DNA of 64,000 bases from Planctomycetota bacterium (GCA_024278955.1 JAJRSE010000080.1:1-64000); one strand, 5' to 3'; counted from the first letter of the stretch, positions 1 to 9,857 are shown. Translations and numbers: made by a program. Notes: generated from the letters alone by a model not told the origin.

Positions 1-28
1 GGTTACCAGACCCCGTCGGAATTCGCGT

Positions 29-81
29 CGCAGTGTGCTGCTTCCGTTCGGGCTACGCCCTCACTCCAGCAGCACACTGCG
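29..81. repeat. Long imperfect palindrome
   Basis: A perfect 14-bp inverted repeat (29-42 against 68-81, arm CGCAGTGTGCTGCT) encloses a 25-nt loop that itself holds a short GGGC/GCCC hairpin. It lies 80 bp upstream of the tRNA-Val promoter. It could be a REP-like element or the end of an unseen upstream transcription unit. There is no T-run after it, so a simple terminator is unlikely. Confidence 0.6.
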
Positions 82-140
82 GAATCCCTTACCCAACCCG
101 CACTCTCATAACCCCTGGTACTAAAAATGGGGGCACTCCA

Positions 141-169
141 CTAGAACCGAAAAAACAATCTGCTATAAT
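141..169 (+). promoter_or_regulatory. Putative tRNA-Val promoter
   Basis: A perfect -10 hexamer TATAAT lies at 164-169, preceded by TG one base upstream of the usual extended -10 position. It is about 39 bp before the tRNA 5' end. The hexamer 17 bp upstream (CTAGAA, 141-146) is a poor -35 match. The position fits a tRNA promoter. Confidence 0.5.
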
Positions 170-207
170 CCTCAAAAGACACGAGAAAATTGAGTGTGGA
201 GAATCCA

Positions 208-1674
<1,467 letters not shown>

Positions 1675-1763
1675 CAGGGCGCAAGCCGTGTTCTACGGTG
1701 CTATGCGGTTGCTTGGCCATTCCAAACAGGCCGTTCTCTAATCCAGTGTTTGCCACAGTCTTG

Positions 1764-1938
1764 CCAGAGTCCGCCAAGGTGAGAGTTTGGCGGACTCTGG
1801 AGGGACAACGTCGAATTCTAGCGAAAATTACACGACAGCAATTGCTAGCGGTTGCACTGCCTTGCACCCAGCAGTCTCGCCAAGGGGCTCTCTAAAATCC
1901 AGCGTTGGCGGACTCTGTAGGAGGTTGGCGGACTCTGG
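1764..1938. repeat. Four iteron-like repeats, candidate replication origin
   Basis: The motif TTGGCGGACTCTGG or its complement occurs at 1764-1777 (inverted), 1787-1800, 1905-1917 (13 of 14 bases) and 1925-1938. The first two form a perfect 14-bp hairpin with a 9-nt loop. The last two lie inside the final codons of the RepA-like gene. Iterons beside a RepA-type helicase gene suggest an origin recognised by an element-encoded initiator. Alternatively the hairpin could be a terminator or a regulatory site for the integrase gene. Confidence 0.55.
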
Positions 1939-3232
1939 CGCCGTCTTGCAAAAACCGATCGTTGTGGGCGACTCCCTCGGGCAGCTTCCAAACCCATGGC
2001 CCGCCAAAATACTCGGGACACGCCACCACGCCCAACTTCGCCTTGGCTCGTTCCAACGTGCGAAGCGAAAGGCCGTCACCCTTGGCTAGCTCTTTCAGTT
2101 CCTTCGCCGGCATCGGGCCAGAGTCCAGCGTTTCGCTGAGCCAACGGGTTGCTTCATCGAGCGACGACGTTTCGCCGCCTGTACCGTTTTCTCGGGCCAT
2201 CGCATCGTCAGCCGTCATAGATACAACATCTTTCTCCCAAAACACCGCAGGCGGTTTACCAGCAATCGAGAATGCCATGCCGCCTTGCTCTGGTGCGATG
2301 TTGCTCTTGCCAGGTAAAAGTAGCCGTCGGCCCTGGTCGTCGCTATCACGGCTCAGGTGCCACACGCTACGGGCAATGCCGGTAAACGCTCGGCTACCCA
2401 TCGTCATATCGTCAGCGCTCGAGCTGGCCCCCTTCCGGGTATGGCAAACCACCAGCACCGCCGCGCCGTACTTCTCGGCCAGGGCGGCTACCGGGGCCAA
2501 CACGCTACGCACTTCGTTATCTCGGTGAGCATCGGTCTTACCACCAAGAAAACTGCCAATCGGGTCGACCACGATCAAACGGCAATCCTTGCATTGCTTT
2601 AATGCCGACTCGAGCGCCTCGATATCGGCCAGCGAAAACATAACCTCGGTTTCGCGACCATCGTCGTCGGTACGCTTCACAGCTCGCAACATGTGAACGC
2701 GATTCACGTCGGCCCGGTGGGCGTCGAGTCGAGGCCTCACGGTATCCGCCGGGTCATCCTCGGCACAAATCAGAATCACTGAGCCACGGGGGCAAGCCGT
2801 ACCATCGGGCCAAGGCGTGCCGGTCGAAACACGGCTAGCCATATCGCAAGTCAAAAAACTCTTGCCACAGCCGGGCCGACCGACCAGCAAACTCAGTCGC
2901 CCAGACGCGATACGCTGAGGCCATAGCCAATCGATCGAACGAGCTTCGACGTCGGCCATCGTCACCAGTACGGGCTTGCTGGTAGCTAGCAACTCGCCCT
3001 CATCACGTTCATCCTCGGCATCAGCAGCCCCGATGATGCGTTGCTCAAGCCAATCGTGAGCGTCGTCACCTAGGGTAAATCGTTCAATCACACGTTCCCG
3101 AAACTTCGACCGACGATAGGCATCATCGGTATCAAGCCGGTCCCGATATTCACCGCTTCCCAAGACGGCAATCACCAGTCGCTTGCCGGCGCGGTCGGCG
3201 GGACCGCACCGGATAAGTAGATGCTCATTCAT
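1892..3232 (-). CDS. RepA-like hexameric helicase/AAA ATPase
   Basis: The 446-residue protein carries a RecA-fold ATPase core of the RepA/DnaB-like type (AAA_25). The Walker A motif GRPGCGKS is at about residues 118-125 and the Walker B strand RLIVVDP at about 218-224, followed by a VVCHTRK segment like a sensor motif. A winged-helix-like region (about 350-410) precedes the C-terminus. It is likely to be the replicative helicase or initiator of the element. The ATG at 3232 is chosen because it overlaps the preceding stop as ATGA, indicating translational coupling; a longer frame to 3391 is open but would overlap the upstream gene by 160 bp. Two iterons lie inside its last codons. Confidence 0.85.
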   Translation of the reverse strand: MNEHLLIRCGPADRAGKRLVIAVLGSGEYRDRLDTDDAYRRSKFRERVIERFTLGDDAHDWLEQRIIGAADAEDERDEGELLATSKPVLVTMADVEARSIDWLWPQRIASGRLSLLVGRPGCGKSFLTCDMASRVSTGTPWPDGTACPRGSVILICAEDDPADTVRPRLDAHRADVNRVHMLRAVKRTDDDGRETEVMFSLADIEALESALKQCKDCRLIVVDPIGSFLGGKTDAHRDNEVRSVLAPVAALAEKYGAAVLVVCHTRKGASSSADDMTMGSRAFTGIARSVWHLSRDSDDQGRRLLLPGKSNIAPEQGGMAFSIAGKPPAVFWEKDVVSMTADDAMARENGTGGETSSLDEATRWLSETLDSGPMPAKELKELAKGDGLSLRTLERAKAKLGVVACPEYFGGPWVWKLPEGVAHNDRFLQDGARVRQPPTESANAGF

Positions 3233-3603
3233 GCGGACGCCCTCCGCGATGGCTTGCGATTGCGTTCGCGCGCAAGTTTGGCGTCGGCACTTGCTTTTGA
3301 TGTTGGCTGAGGCGGCAAGTTGCGAGCGTTCAGGCGAGTGCGACCGAACACCGCGGCCTGGCACATCTTTAAGGCAACGCGGCGATCCCAATTCCGCAGC
3401 TCAACAGGAAGCGACCGCATCAAACGATGGGCATCGCTCAAATCGCGAAGCGTCCGACCGGCGGGAAACCGCTCGGCCAGCGGGTCGCCGTCGTAGCCCA
3501 AGGGCGTGCCCAAGCGAGCGATGGCACGTTCAAGCCGGATTACGATTTCTATTTCGCGACCACTTGGCCGCAGCGGTAGTGGGTATACAATCATTTTAAC
3601 CAT
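3229..3603 (-). CDS. Small basic hypothetical protein of the element
   Basis: The 124-residue product is not recognised. It has a hydrophilic N-terminal half and a strongly basic, Arg/Lys-rich C-terminus (after about residue 85), which suggests nucleic-acid binding. It overlaps the RepA-like gene by 4 bp (ATGA), so the two are probably one transcript and may work together in replication. An AGGAATGG stretch upstream overlaps the start, and the ribosome site is probably the AAAGGAAT just before the ATG. Confidence 0.65.
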   Translation of the reverse strand: MVKMIVYPLPLRPSGREIEIVIRLERAIARLGTPLGYDGDPLAERFPAGRTLRDLSDAHRLMRSLPVELRNWDRRVALKMCQAAVFGRTRLNARNLPPQPTSKASADAKLARERNRKPSRRASA

Positions 3604-3647
3604 TCCTTTCTGCCCCGATCGCCTGCCAGCGCGGGGCTATTTTTTTG

Positions 3648-3830
3648 TTAGGCCACCTTTTGCGCGGCAATAAAGGCATCGAGGTCGGCCTGCTCAAAGC
3701 GAACGCAAGAGCCGATTTTGACACGGGGCAGGCTGCCCTCGGCAACTAGCTGGTCCAACTTTCGTTGGCTGACTGCCAGATAGGTGGCGGCTTCGCGCCG
3801 GGATAACAAGTGAGTAGTGGTGACGTGCAT
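3648..3830 (-). CDS. Excisionase/AlpA-like helix-turn-helix protein
   Basis: This 60-residue protein matches the HTH_17 (MerR-like, excisionase) pattern. The core reads LSRREAATYLAVSQRKLDQL, followed by a wing ending VRFEQADLDAFIA. Such proteins bind DNA as excision directionality factors or as transcription regulators of integrative elements. It lies 44 bp upstream of the small basic gene on the same strand and is probably the first gene of a short operon with the RepA-like gene. Its exact role (Xis or repressor) cannot be decided from the sequence. Confidence 0.85.
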   Translation of the reverse strand: MHVTTTHLLSRREAATYLAVSQRKLDQLVAEGSLPRVKIGSCVRFEQADLDAFIAAQKVA

Positions 3831-4035
3831 AATCGGGGCTCCGGATTTCGGGGGGGTGGCTAGCCGCGAAGTGCGGCCCGCATACCCATACCCCTGCGTT
3901 CGTCATTACAACCCACGAACACGCCGAACGGCAGTTAGTTCGCAAGAAAACGCCCTGAATCGCAGGCCGCCGCAGGGAAAAGAATTTTGTTCCGGTGTTC
4001 GGCATTTCGTACCGAACGATCGAACGCGACACTGT
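3831..4035. other. Non-coding spacer inside the element
   Basis: About 200 bp separate the HTH gene from the end of the next gene. It is the likely site of the promoter for the HTH/RepA operon on the minus strand. I see no clear hexamers and no strong hairpin. Confidence 0.4.
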
Positions 4036-4905
4036 CTATTCGTCGGCCAGATTACCGTCGCTGGCACCCAGCGGATTGAAGAGAATTCTTGGCGTTAGTT
4101 CGCCGTTGATAATCTTTAGAGCATGGCCCAGCTTGGAGGCATCATTGCAGGCGATCCTGTAAGTTTGATAGCCCGGTTTGCCAAACTCCTTTTTTAGAAA
4201 ATCCGACACACTCGCTTTGCTAACACCAATCGAATTAGCAAAACCGCCAACCTGAATCGGGTCAGTATTCAGGCAACTGCCGTCGCTGTATTCGTGGTGC
4301 TTGGTCAGCCCCGCGATAATTTTGTCCCGAGCTTCGCCTTTAACAGTAGACCGCTTAGGAGGTTTTTGTTCATCTTCCGAAATTTTCGGTCCTGGTGGAT
4401 TTTTGACGTTCGCAGGTTCTTTGGCTTTAGCCGCTTGCTCATGCGATTCGATTTCCACACCTTGCGTAGGTTGCGGCGGTTCCCCCCAGCTGATTGTAGG
4501 CTCTTGGGTCAATCGCAAGACTTCTCTCCAGCCAACATGGCCATGCTCAGCAAGTTTTGATTGATACAACCCCATGCAAACATCGAAATAGGATTTATTA
4601 CAAAGAGCATCGTTAATAATGCTAGCGATGGCCTCAGCCGATCTATGAATCGTCGGCGGTAGTACGGAAGCACCCGGGGCAATTTTCTCTAAGGACCGAT
4701 TTAACCGGTCGAGTTCTTGGCGAATCTCATCAAAACTTTCGATGCCAAACCGCCCACTTTCTTCTGCTACCTTCGCAAGTATCCGACAAATCCCAATAGC
4801 GTGAGAAAACACGCTGAGAAGTTCATTGGTTGGAATCTTCTTCCGTGTGTCTACGCCATCCACAGATACCGCCTCCTGTTGCAGTCGCTCGAATCCTGAA
4901 AACAA
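4036..4905 (-). CDS. Element hypothetical protein with C-terminal HTH-like domain
   Basis: The 289-residue product has three parts. The helical N-terminal region (1-145) contains a leucine-rich segment near residue 60-75. A low-complexity Pro/Lys/Glu linker covers about 145-190. The compact C-terminal domain contains GGFANSIGVSKASVSDFLKK, which reads like a helix-turn-helix. The C-terminal pattern suggests DNA binding, with the N-terminus perhaps mediating oligomerisation. It may be a regulator or an origin-binding protein of the element. No family assignment is claimed. Confidence 0.6.
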   Translation of the reverse strand: MFSGFERLQQEAVSVDGVDTRKKIPTNELLSVFSHAIGICRILAKVAEESGRFGIESFDEIRQELDRLNRSLEKIAPGASVLPPTIHRSAEAIASIINDALCNKSYFDVCMGLYQSKLAEHGHVGWREVLRLTQEPTISWGEPPQPTQGVEIESHEQAAKAKEPANVKNPPGPKISEDEQKPPKRSTVKGEARDKIIAGLTKHHEYSDGSCLNTDPIQVGGFANSIGVSKASVSDFLKKEFGKPGYQTYRIACNDASKLGHALKIINGELTPRILFNPLGASDGNLADE

Positions 4906-5088
4906 AAAAGGGGGAAGGTGGTCAGGAAACCACGGTTCGGGAGCTACCCTATCCCCGTCAGTTAAATTCTACCGCGGCATTGCCGAAGTGCGAAGGACCC
5001 AAAGCCCCCCCGCCTTGCCCTTGTGTCGAACAGGGTAAGAAAATGAGTGCGGTTAGGCGACGGTCTACGTGTTCCTGCTTGCTAGTGA

Positions 5089-5361
5089 TTACACCCACCT
5101 CCGTCTGGTGGCTTCGTTCGCGGCACTGTCGACCGACTTGCCGCTGACGCCAAATGCCTTGCCGGCTTCGTCGCGGGAGTCTGATTTAAGGTCCGGCCAA
5201 TTGGCCGGACCTTTAACGCCTTGACCCTTACTGAGTTTCTGCCGTTCCTTCGCCGCCTCACGAAAGTTGTCTGCCTTCGCAGCGGCTACTGCGCGTTGCG
5301 GGATGGTGAGTAATGCCGACCGCTCTGAAGTGGAGCGGTCGGCGAGTGGGTTACTTGGCAA
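5089..5361 (-). pseudogene. ParB/HTH-like remnant
   Basis: The 90-residue frame contains the stretch REAAKERQKLSKGQG and then RDEAGKAFGVSGKSVD. These resemble the HTH region of ParB-like and related plasmid/phage proteins. Those proteins are normally much longer, with an N-terminal nuclease-like or ParB domain and more sequence after the GVSGKSV motif. Here the frame starts just before the motif and stops 13 residues after it with an unrelated RRRWV tail. It is probably a truncated copy. A perfect 26-bp palindrome lies inside it. Confidence 0.5.
5188..5213. repeat. Perfect 26-bp palindrome
   Basis: Each 13-base half-site (AAGGTCCGGCCAA) is followed directly by its complement with no loop base, centred between 5200 and 5201. 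A short T-run follows on the plus strand. It could be a dimer-binding operator, a hairpin terminator for plus-strand transcription, or chance within the coding frame. Confidence 0.6.
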
Positions 5362-5672
5362 TAGTCAAAAGCTTTTGTGCATAGCTAAACGCCTTCCTGG
5401 CCCAACGGGCCCACGGGTGTCAAGGTTGCCCGATTGCTTCAAACCCCCGCCTTCGCTGGTCAAAATGGCCGCTCCTGGCCCCCTTAGTAGGACCCTAGGA
5501 AAACACCGTGTGAGAAAAAGTCCTTCGATCACTCCTGGCGGAGCCCCCGGGTATCCCCCCAGGAAGGACCCACCCATGTTTACCTAAACCCCCTCGAAAC
5601 TAGCGAAAAAATGTGCGCGACTTAGTGACGGTCTACAGGATCACGCCTTCCAGAGATTTGACCCGCCCCCCC
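5362..5672. other. Right-arm region of the element without a convincing gene
   Basis: The stretch is rich in G/C runs and short palindromes around 5400-5560. A 70-codon minus-strand frame exists at 5365-5577, but its Gly/Pro-rich composition looks non-coding. An imperfect copy of 5041-5068 ends at 5636, sharing GACGGTCTAC. Confidence 0.4.
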
Positions 5673-5879
5673 TCACTCACCCCGTGCCGCCCGAACCATG
5701 GCCAAGATGCCCGCTCGCACCGCCTTGGGCAACCCACTCCAAGCGTTGACGATGGCCAGCAGCTCAGGGTCGCTCAAAGCCGATTCTGCGCCGAGTGCGC
5801 CGGATTCTGCGCCGCCTTCGGAGAGGATTGCCATTTTCCTCGGGGTTTGGCATACCAGTTCGAGTCCCTCATCGCCCAC
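5673..5879 (-). pseudogene. Displaced 3' end of the integrase gene
   Basis: The frame begins with GTG inside the attR core and reads GDEGLE exactly as the integrase does at attL. The reading frame is the same relative to the core. It then continues for 61 codons (through DPELLAIVNAWSGLPKAV and AGILAMVRAARGE) to a stop at 5673. In the circular form this segment directly follows integrase codon 471, so it is best read as the native integrase C-terminus cut off by integration. In the integrated state it has no clear ribosome site and is probably not translated. Confidence 0.75.
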
Positions 5880-5880
5880 T
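5858..5880 (+). repeat. attR core: 23-bp direct repeat
   Basis: Identical to 261-283, this is the displaced original 3' end of the tRNA-Val gene. It is followed after 5 bp by the tRNA's original terminator. Confidence 0.9.
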
Positions 5881-5885
5881 TGGGG

Positions 5886-5928
5886 AGCCCGGAAACGCTG
5901 CTATTGCAGTGTTTACCGGGCTTTTTTT
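5886..5928 (+). terminator. Original tRNA-Val terminator, displaced by the element
   Basis: A long hairpin (AGCCCGG paired with CCGGGCT, plus an inner CTGC/GCAG stem) is followed by seven T residues. No plus-strand gene precedes it within the element. Its position just after attR shows that it belonged to the tRNA before insertion. Confidence 0.9.
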
Positions 5929-6071
5929 ACGCTGTGCGGGGCCAATCTTTTTGGTTCATCCGACTGAAGCGTACATGGTTTGCAAAAAAAGATGGTTTGC
6001 ACTCATGCTCCACCGCTCCGTATATGCCTCAGTCGTAAGGGAGTATGGCTTTTTCCATCAAGCGGAAGTAA

Positions 6072-7484
6072 TCACTCGCAAGGCAACTCCAGCCCCAAGT
6101 AATCGCGAGCATTGCCATAACAAATATTACGAATCATCGGCCCAAGTAGTCCGTCGTCGTTGGGGATTGCCCCCCGTTCGACATCGGACCCTAGGAGATC
6201 GCATAAGCAGCGGCGAAAGTATTCGTGGCGCGGATAGGAAAGCATGGAACGAGAGTCGGTTAGCATTCCAATAAACCTCGACAACAGGCCTTGCGTAGAA
6301 AGCATGTTGAGCTGGCTCTGCATACCGTCCCATTGATCGAGGAACCACCAACCGCTACCCCATTGAATTTTCCCAGGGATGCCATCGCCCTGGAAGTTGC
6401 CGATCATCGTGGCGAACACGGCGTTGTCGGCCGGATTGATGTTGTAGAGGATTGTCTTCGGCAAGGCGTTTTCTTGGTCCAGGCGGCCAAGATAGGCCGA
6501 AAGCAGATTGGCCTGCGGAAGATCGCCTATCGAATCGCAACCAACGTCGCGGCCAAGTTGGTTGAAAAGTCGACTGTTGTTGTTGCGCAGCGGGCCGATG
6601 TGCAGCTGTTTGGTCCACCCTCGCTCGGCGTCCCAACGACCGAAGTGAAGCATCATATGCGAAGCGAAAAGATGTTGCTCGGTACGAGTTATCTCGTTTC
6701 CCTCGCGAGCGCGACTGAAAATAAGAGCTGCCTGCTGATCGTCGATGAAAGAAGCGTAACAGCGTTCTAACCCATGATCCGAAAGACGGCAGCCGTGCTC
6801 ATGGAAATAGTCGTGCCGCTTCTTCAGAGCAGTAACAAGATCGTCGAGCGTGGTGATCTCCACCCCACTGACGGCGGCTAACTTCTTGAGCCAAGGGTTG
6901 AACTGTGCCGGCTCGTCAATCCTCAAGGCAACATCAGGGCGGAATGTGGGATAAACTTTTGTAGACAGGTCGCTTGCGGCAATCGTCTGGTGATGGGCCA
7001 GATCGTCGGTCGGGTCGTCGGTCGTGCAGACGCAGCGGACGTCGAATTTTTTGAAGATGCCCCGAGGAGTCAGCTCGCCGCCTTGAAGCATTTCGTTCGC
7101 CTGCTCCCAAATCCGAGGGGCCGACTGCTCGTCCAGCAGCTCGTCGATGCCGAAGTACCGCTTCAGCTCCATGTGAGTCCAGTGGTAGAGCGGATTCCGC
7201 AGCGTGTGAGGAACGGTTCGAGCCCAGGCGAGGAATTTGTCGTAGGGCTGGGCATCGCCTGTGCAAAGCGACTCCTCAACGCCGTTGGCCCGCATGGCCC
7301 GCCACTTGTAGTGATCGCCTGCGAGCCAGATTTCAGTAAGGTTCTCGAAGCTTCGATTAGACGCAATTTCTTCGGGAATGAGGTGCGTGTGGTAGTCGAA
7401 AATCGGCTCGCCAGCAGCAAAATCGTGGTAGAGCCTGCGAGCAGTTGCCGTTTGTAGCAGGAAATTTTCGTGAATGAATGTCAT
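6072..7484 (-). CDS. uxaC: Glucuronate isomerase
   Basis: UxaC interconverts D-glucuronate and D-fructuronate (and galacturonate and tagaturonate) at the entry to hexuronate breakdown in the cytoplasm. The 470-residue length is normal. The family signature FDYHTHL with metal-binding H32 and H34 lies near the N-terminus, and conserved segments such as HWTHMELKRYFGI and the C-terminal RHEYFRR stretch are present. No other uronate gene is visible nearby, so the rest of the pathway must lie elsewhere. The gene is single and is not interrupted by the adjacent element. Confidence 0.95.
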   Translation of the reverse strand: MTFIHENFLLQTATARRLYHDFAAGEPIFDYHTHLIPEEIASNRSFENLTEIWLAGDHYKWRAMRANGVEESLCTGDAQPYDKFLAWARTVPHTLRNPLYHWTHMELKRYFGIDELLDEQSAPRIWEQANEMLQGGELTPRGIFKKFDVRCVCTTDDPTDDLAHHQTIAASDLSTKVYPTFRPDVALRIDEPAQFNPWLKKLAAVSGVEITTLDDLVTALKKRHDYFHEHGCRLSDHGLERCYASFIDDQQAALIFSRAREGNEITRTEQHLFASHMMLHFGRWDAERGWTKQLHIGPLRNNNSRLFNQLGRDVGCDSIGDLPQANLLSAYLGRLDQENALPKTILYNINPADNAVFATMIGNFQGDGIPGKIQWGSGWWFLDQWDGMQSQLNMLSTQGLLSRFIGMLTDSRSMLSYPRHEYFRRCLCDLLGSDVERGAIPNDDGLLGPMIRNICYGNARDYLGLELPCE

Positions 7485-7614
7485 TTTGCGGTCACCTTGC
7501 CTGGCTCACTTGACGTCAAGACTGCTGCTCAAGGCGTCGAATCACTTAAAAGGCCGTCAGGTCTACGCCTATCGTAGTCCAAACGGCCTATTGAGAATGA
7601 CTCGGCAATATAAG

Positions 7615-7686
7615 AGGCGCCGGGCGGATTCGAACCGCCGATGTCGGATTTGCAATCCGATGCCTTAGCCACTTGGCCACGGCGCC
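7615..7686 (-). tRNA. tRNA-Cys (anticodon GCA)
   Basis: Reading the minus strand gives acceptor stem GGCGCCG/CGGCGCC with discriminator T. The anticodon stem is TCGGA/TCCGA around loop TTGCAAA (anticodon GCA), and the T arm contains TTCGAAT. U73 is typical of tRNA-Cys. CCA is not encoded. Confidence 0.95.
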
Positions 7687-7916
7687 TTGGATATATGGAA
7701 AAGCTAAGCAATCAGAGGATATTGGTCAAGTACAGCTTGTTTATCGGTTAGCTGCGATAGGCAGTTTAACAAAAATGTGATGCCTGAAACGGTAGCTCTT
7801 GCCATGACCGATCTACTGAAGGCCCAGCCGGTAGGGTTCGATGCAAGTAGAGAGGTTGCTAGGAAGGCAACCGGGCACTTGAGGTGCCGTCTAAGCACAT
7901 CTAGGAGGGATTATTC

Positions 7917-8258
7917 ATGTTGACGACCATCGCAAAGCTTTTTCGATCTACCGCACCATCGGGAGCTATCGAAGCTCTCGCTCGCCAAGTCACGGAGCTG
8001 AGCTTAGAAGACGTGATCGAACGAGTTTCTGCTCAGATCGACAGCATGACACTCTCAGAGGCGCGAGGGTACGTGCGTGCTCGAGCTGCCCATGTGGTGC
8101 AAATCCAAACCCGTCGTGCCCTCTCACAACATGTCGAAGCTAGCGAAGATTGGGCCAGCTTGATTATTCCCTCGGCGACCGAGCGGTTGGTGCCGCTTGT
8201 GATTCGTCAGACGGGAGTCGGTCTGCCTCGCCCAGAAAAATTGCGGATGGCGGCCTGA
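7917..8258 (+). CDS. Hypothetical protein
   Basis: The 113-residue product is not recognised. It is largely helical, without signal peptide or membrane segment, and is rich in Ala, Arg and Val. A strong ribosome site (AGGAGGG) sits 7 bp before the ATG, supporting the start. It is followed 41 bp later by another small gene on the same strand, so the two probably form an operon. Confidence 0.7.
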   Translation: MLTTIAKLFRSTAPSGAIEALARQVTELSLEDVIERVSAQIDSMTLSEARGYVRARAAHVVQIQTRRALSQHVEASEDWASLIIPSATERLVPLVIRQTGVGLPRPEKLRMAA

Positions 8259-8299
8259 CTCTCAACTTTCCGTCTTCAAAACTCAAAGGAGCGATTGCC

Positions 8300-8629
8300 A
8301 TGGATACCGACGAGCTTCCCTCGTTGCCAAATCTTGCCAAAATGCACGCTCAGTTGGCGGTCAACAGCCGCCGAGTCGAGGCGGTTGTTGACGCACGACT
8401 CGACGGAATCGAACGGCTTTTTTCTGCGACGACTTCCGAAGACTGGGAAGCTGTTGCTAAGGCAACAAAATTTCTGGCGAGTCTAGACCCTGCCGAAATC
8501 GATGCCAATGTCCTGCGTACGGCTCAACAACTGTGCGAAGAGATCGGTCGGGGGGAAAAGAAGATGAAGCGACCAAAGCATCTCTCAACGCTCCTAGAAG
8601 CGTGCCACGCAGTGAGGAAGAAAAAGTAG
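8300..8629 (+). CDS. Hypothetical protein
   Basis: This acidic, helical 109-residue protein has a Lys-rich C-terminus (GEKKMKRPKHL and a final RKKK). The ATG at 8300 has an AAAGGAG ribosome site, which favours it over the longer open frame from 8150. It ends 29 bp before the convergent cheX-like gene. No family is recognised. Confidence 0.7.
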   Translation: MDTDELPSLPNLAKMHAQLAVNSRRVEAVVDARLDGIERLFSATTSEDWEAVAKATKFLASLDPAEIDANVLRTAQQLCEEIGRGEKKMKRPKHLSTLLEACHAVRKKK

Positions 8630-8658
8630 TCTCTCGATTGCTTTGCCCGTGCTCAGAA

Positions 8659-9117
8659 TCAGACTTCCTTGAGCGCAAAGTCAACCACGATGGTACCCCA
8701 GGCACTGTCGAAGGGGATGCACATTGCGACTACACCCTTAGGGTAGCCAATGCTGTGGGACTTGCCTGTCATTACTGTTGGTAGCGTGACGCGTAATTCA
8801 AAGGCTTCAAAATGTTTTTTCGCCTGGCCGGCAATCATGTTCGCTAACTCGCCAACAGTGTCGACAACATCTTGCTCTACCGCCGTAAATTGCTTCTCTA
8901 GCAACACCGAGGTAGCTCGGAGGGCCAACTGGAGACTGAGACTAATCACAACACAGCCTTCGGCATGCCCGCTATAGCCAATGATGCCCGTGATCTCTTC
9001 TTCTGGCTGGACCCCCTTCTTCATGTAGGGTTCCCCGCGAGTCAACGGGCAATCGAGCATCGTGTCAAATACGGTTAGAGTCGACAAAATGAACGGATTA
9101 ATATACGCAGCTTTCAT
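8659..9117 (-). CDS. cheX: CheX-like chemotaxis phosphatase
   Basis: The 152-residue protein resembles the CheX/CheC family, which dephosphorylates phospho-CheY. It begins with the typical INPFI...LTVFDTML segment and contains the active-site pattern ELANMIAG with E90 and N93. The single ExxN motif fits CheX better than CheC, which usually has two. It starts 3 bp after the stop of the preceding minus-strand secreted-protein gene, so the two may be cotranscribed. No other chemotaxis gene is in the window, so the partner response regulator is unknown. Confidence 0.8.
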   Translation of the reverse strand: MKAAYINPFILSTLTVFDTMLDCPLTRGEPYMKKGVQPEEEITGIIGYSGHAEGCVVISLSLQLALRATSVLLEKQFTAVEQDVVDTVGELANMIAGQAKKHFEAFELRVTLPTVMTGKSHSIGYPKGVVAMCIPFDSAWGTIVVDFALKEV

Positions 9118-9120
9118 TTT

Positions 9121-9525
9121 TTAATAGCGATAAGCGCGATAAGGCCGGTTGATAACAACGCTGGGGCCTGAGCCTGTGTACCAGGCGAAGGGGCGACCAC
9201 CGGGACGAGTCCAAGAAGGGCTGTACGAAGAAGTGAACGGCATACCGCTAGCGGTAGGTCGACTGGCAGAGAAACCGTACCAGCGCATCGCTTCGAGACG
9301 CGCCATGCGTTGCTCGCCTCGCTTGATCGACTTCTGCTGTCCTATCGATCTTGGTTCGGCACTCTTGACTTCGTCTCCGTAGTACCACTCCTGCGGTTTT
9401 TCGGCAGCGTTCTTTTTGGCCGAATTGGTAGCTTCTTGGGCCCCAAGAGGGGAGTTCCAACTTGCAGCGAGAGTGAGCGCAATCGAGCAGATCAGGAAGG
9501 CAGGCGAAAGGGCAGGGCGGTTCAT
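9121..9525 (-). CDS. Secreted hypothetical protein
   Basis: The 134-residue product begins with a clear signal peptide: basic MNRPA, a hydrophobic core ending in LTLAAS, and a likely cleavage after PLGA. The mature part is hydrophilic, with a Tyr/Arg/Pro-rich C-terminus. The ATG at 9525 is chosen because it gives the signal peptide; an upstream extension to 9684 would bury it. It precedes the cheX-like gene by 3 bp. Function unknown. Confidence 0.65.
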   Translation of the reverse strand: MNRPALSPAFLICSIALTLAASWNSPLGAQEATNSAKKNAAEKPQEWYYGDEVKSAEPRSIGQQKSIKRGEQRMARLEAMRWYGFSASRPTASGMPFTSSYSPSWTRPGGRPFAWYTGSGPSVVINRPYRAYRY

Positions 9526-9857
9526 GGCGGGCTTCTCGACAATAGAAATTCGTGAATTGATCAAGCCAAAAGCAGGTTTTTTGGCCGCTCTTCTATACTT
9601 AAGACTCGGCAATCTCATGGCCAGCCATTGAGGCAGATCGGGCAGGAGAAGCGGTAATCTCAGCCTGGCGTAGGGGTAAGTCAAAATAGGCAGACTTTTC
9701 GGGGCTTCGCCTCTCGATCTATCCCAGATATATGCGGTTAAAGGTCATTGCAAGTCTTCACCCGCAGGACTAGATTTAACGACTTGGGGTCAGTTGCGAC
9801 CAAAGCTGGTCGCCCTTAGATCATCCGGAATCACAAACACTAAATGGAGATATCGAA
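9526..9857. other. Intergenic region, divergent promoters
   Basis: The gap separates a minus-strand secreted-protein gene from a plus-strand lipoprotein gene, so promoters for both should lie here. I see no clear hexamer pair and no notable repeat. Confidence 0.3.

Noticed and set aside
5365..5577. 70-codon minus-strand frame in the element's right arm
   Set aside because: Gly/Pro-rich composition without coding bias, no ribosome site, no recognisable motif.
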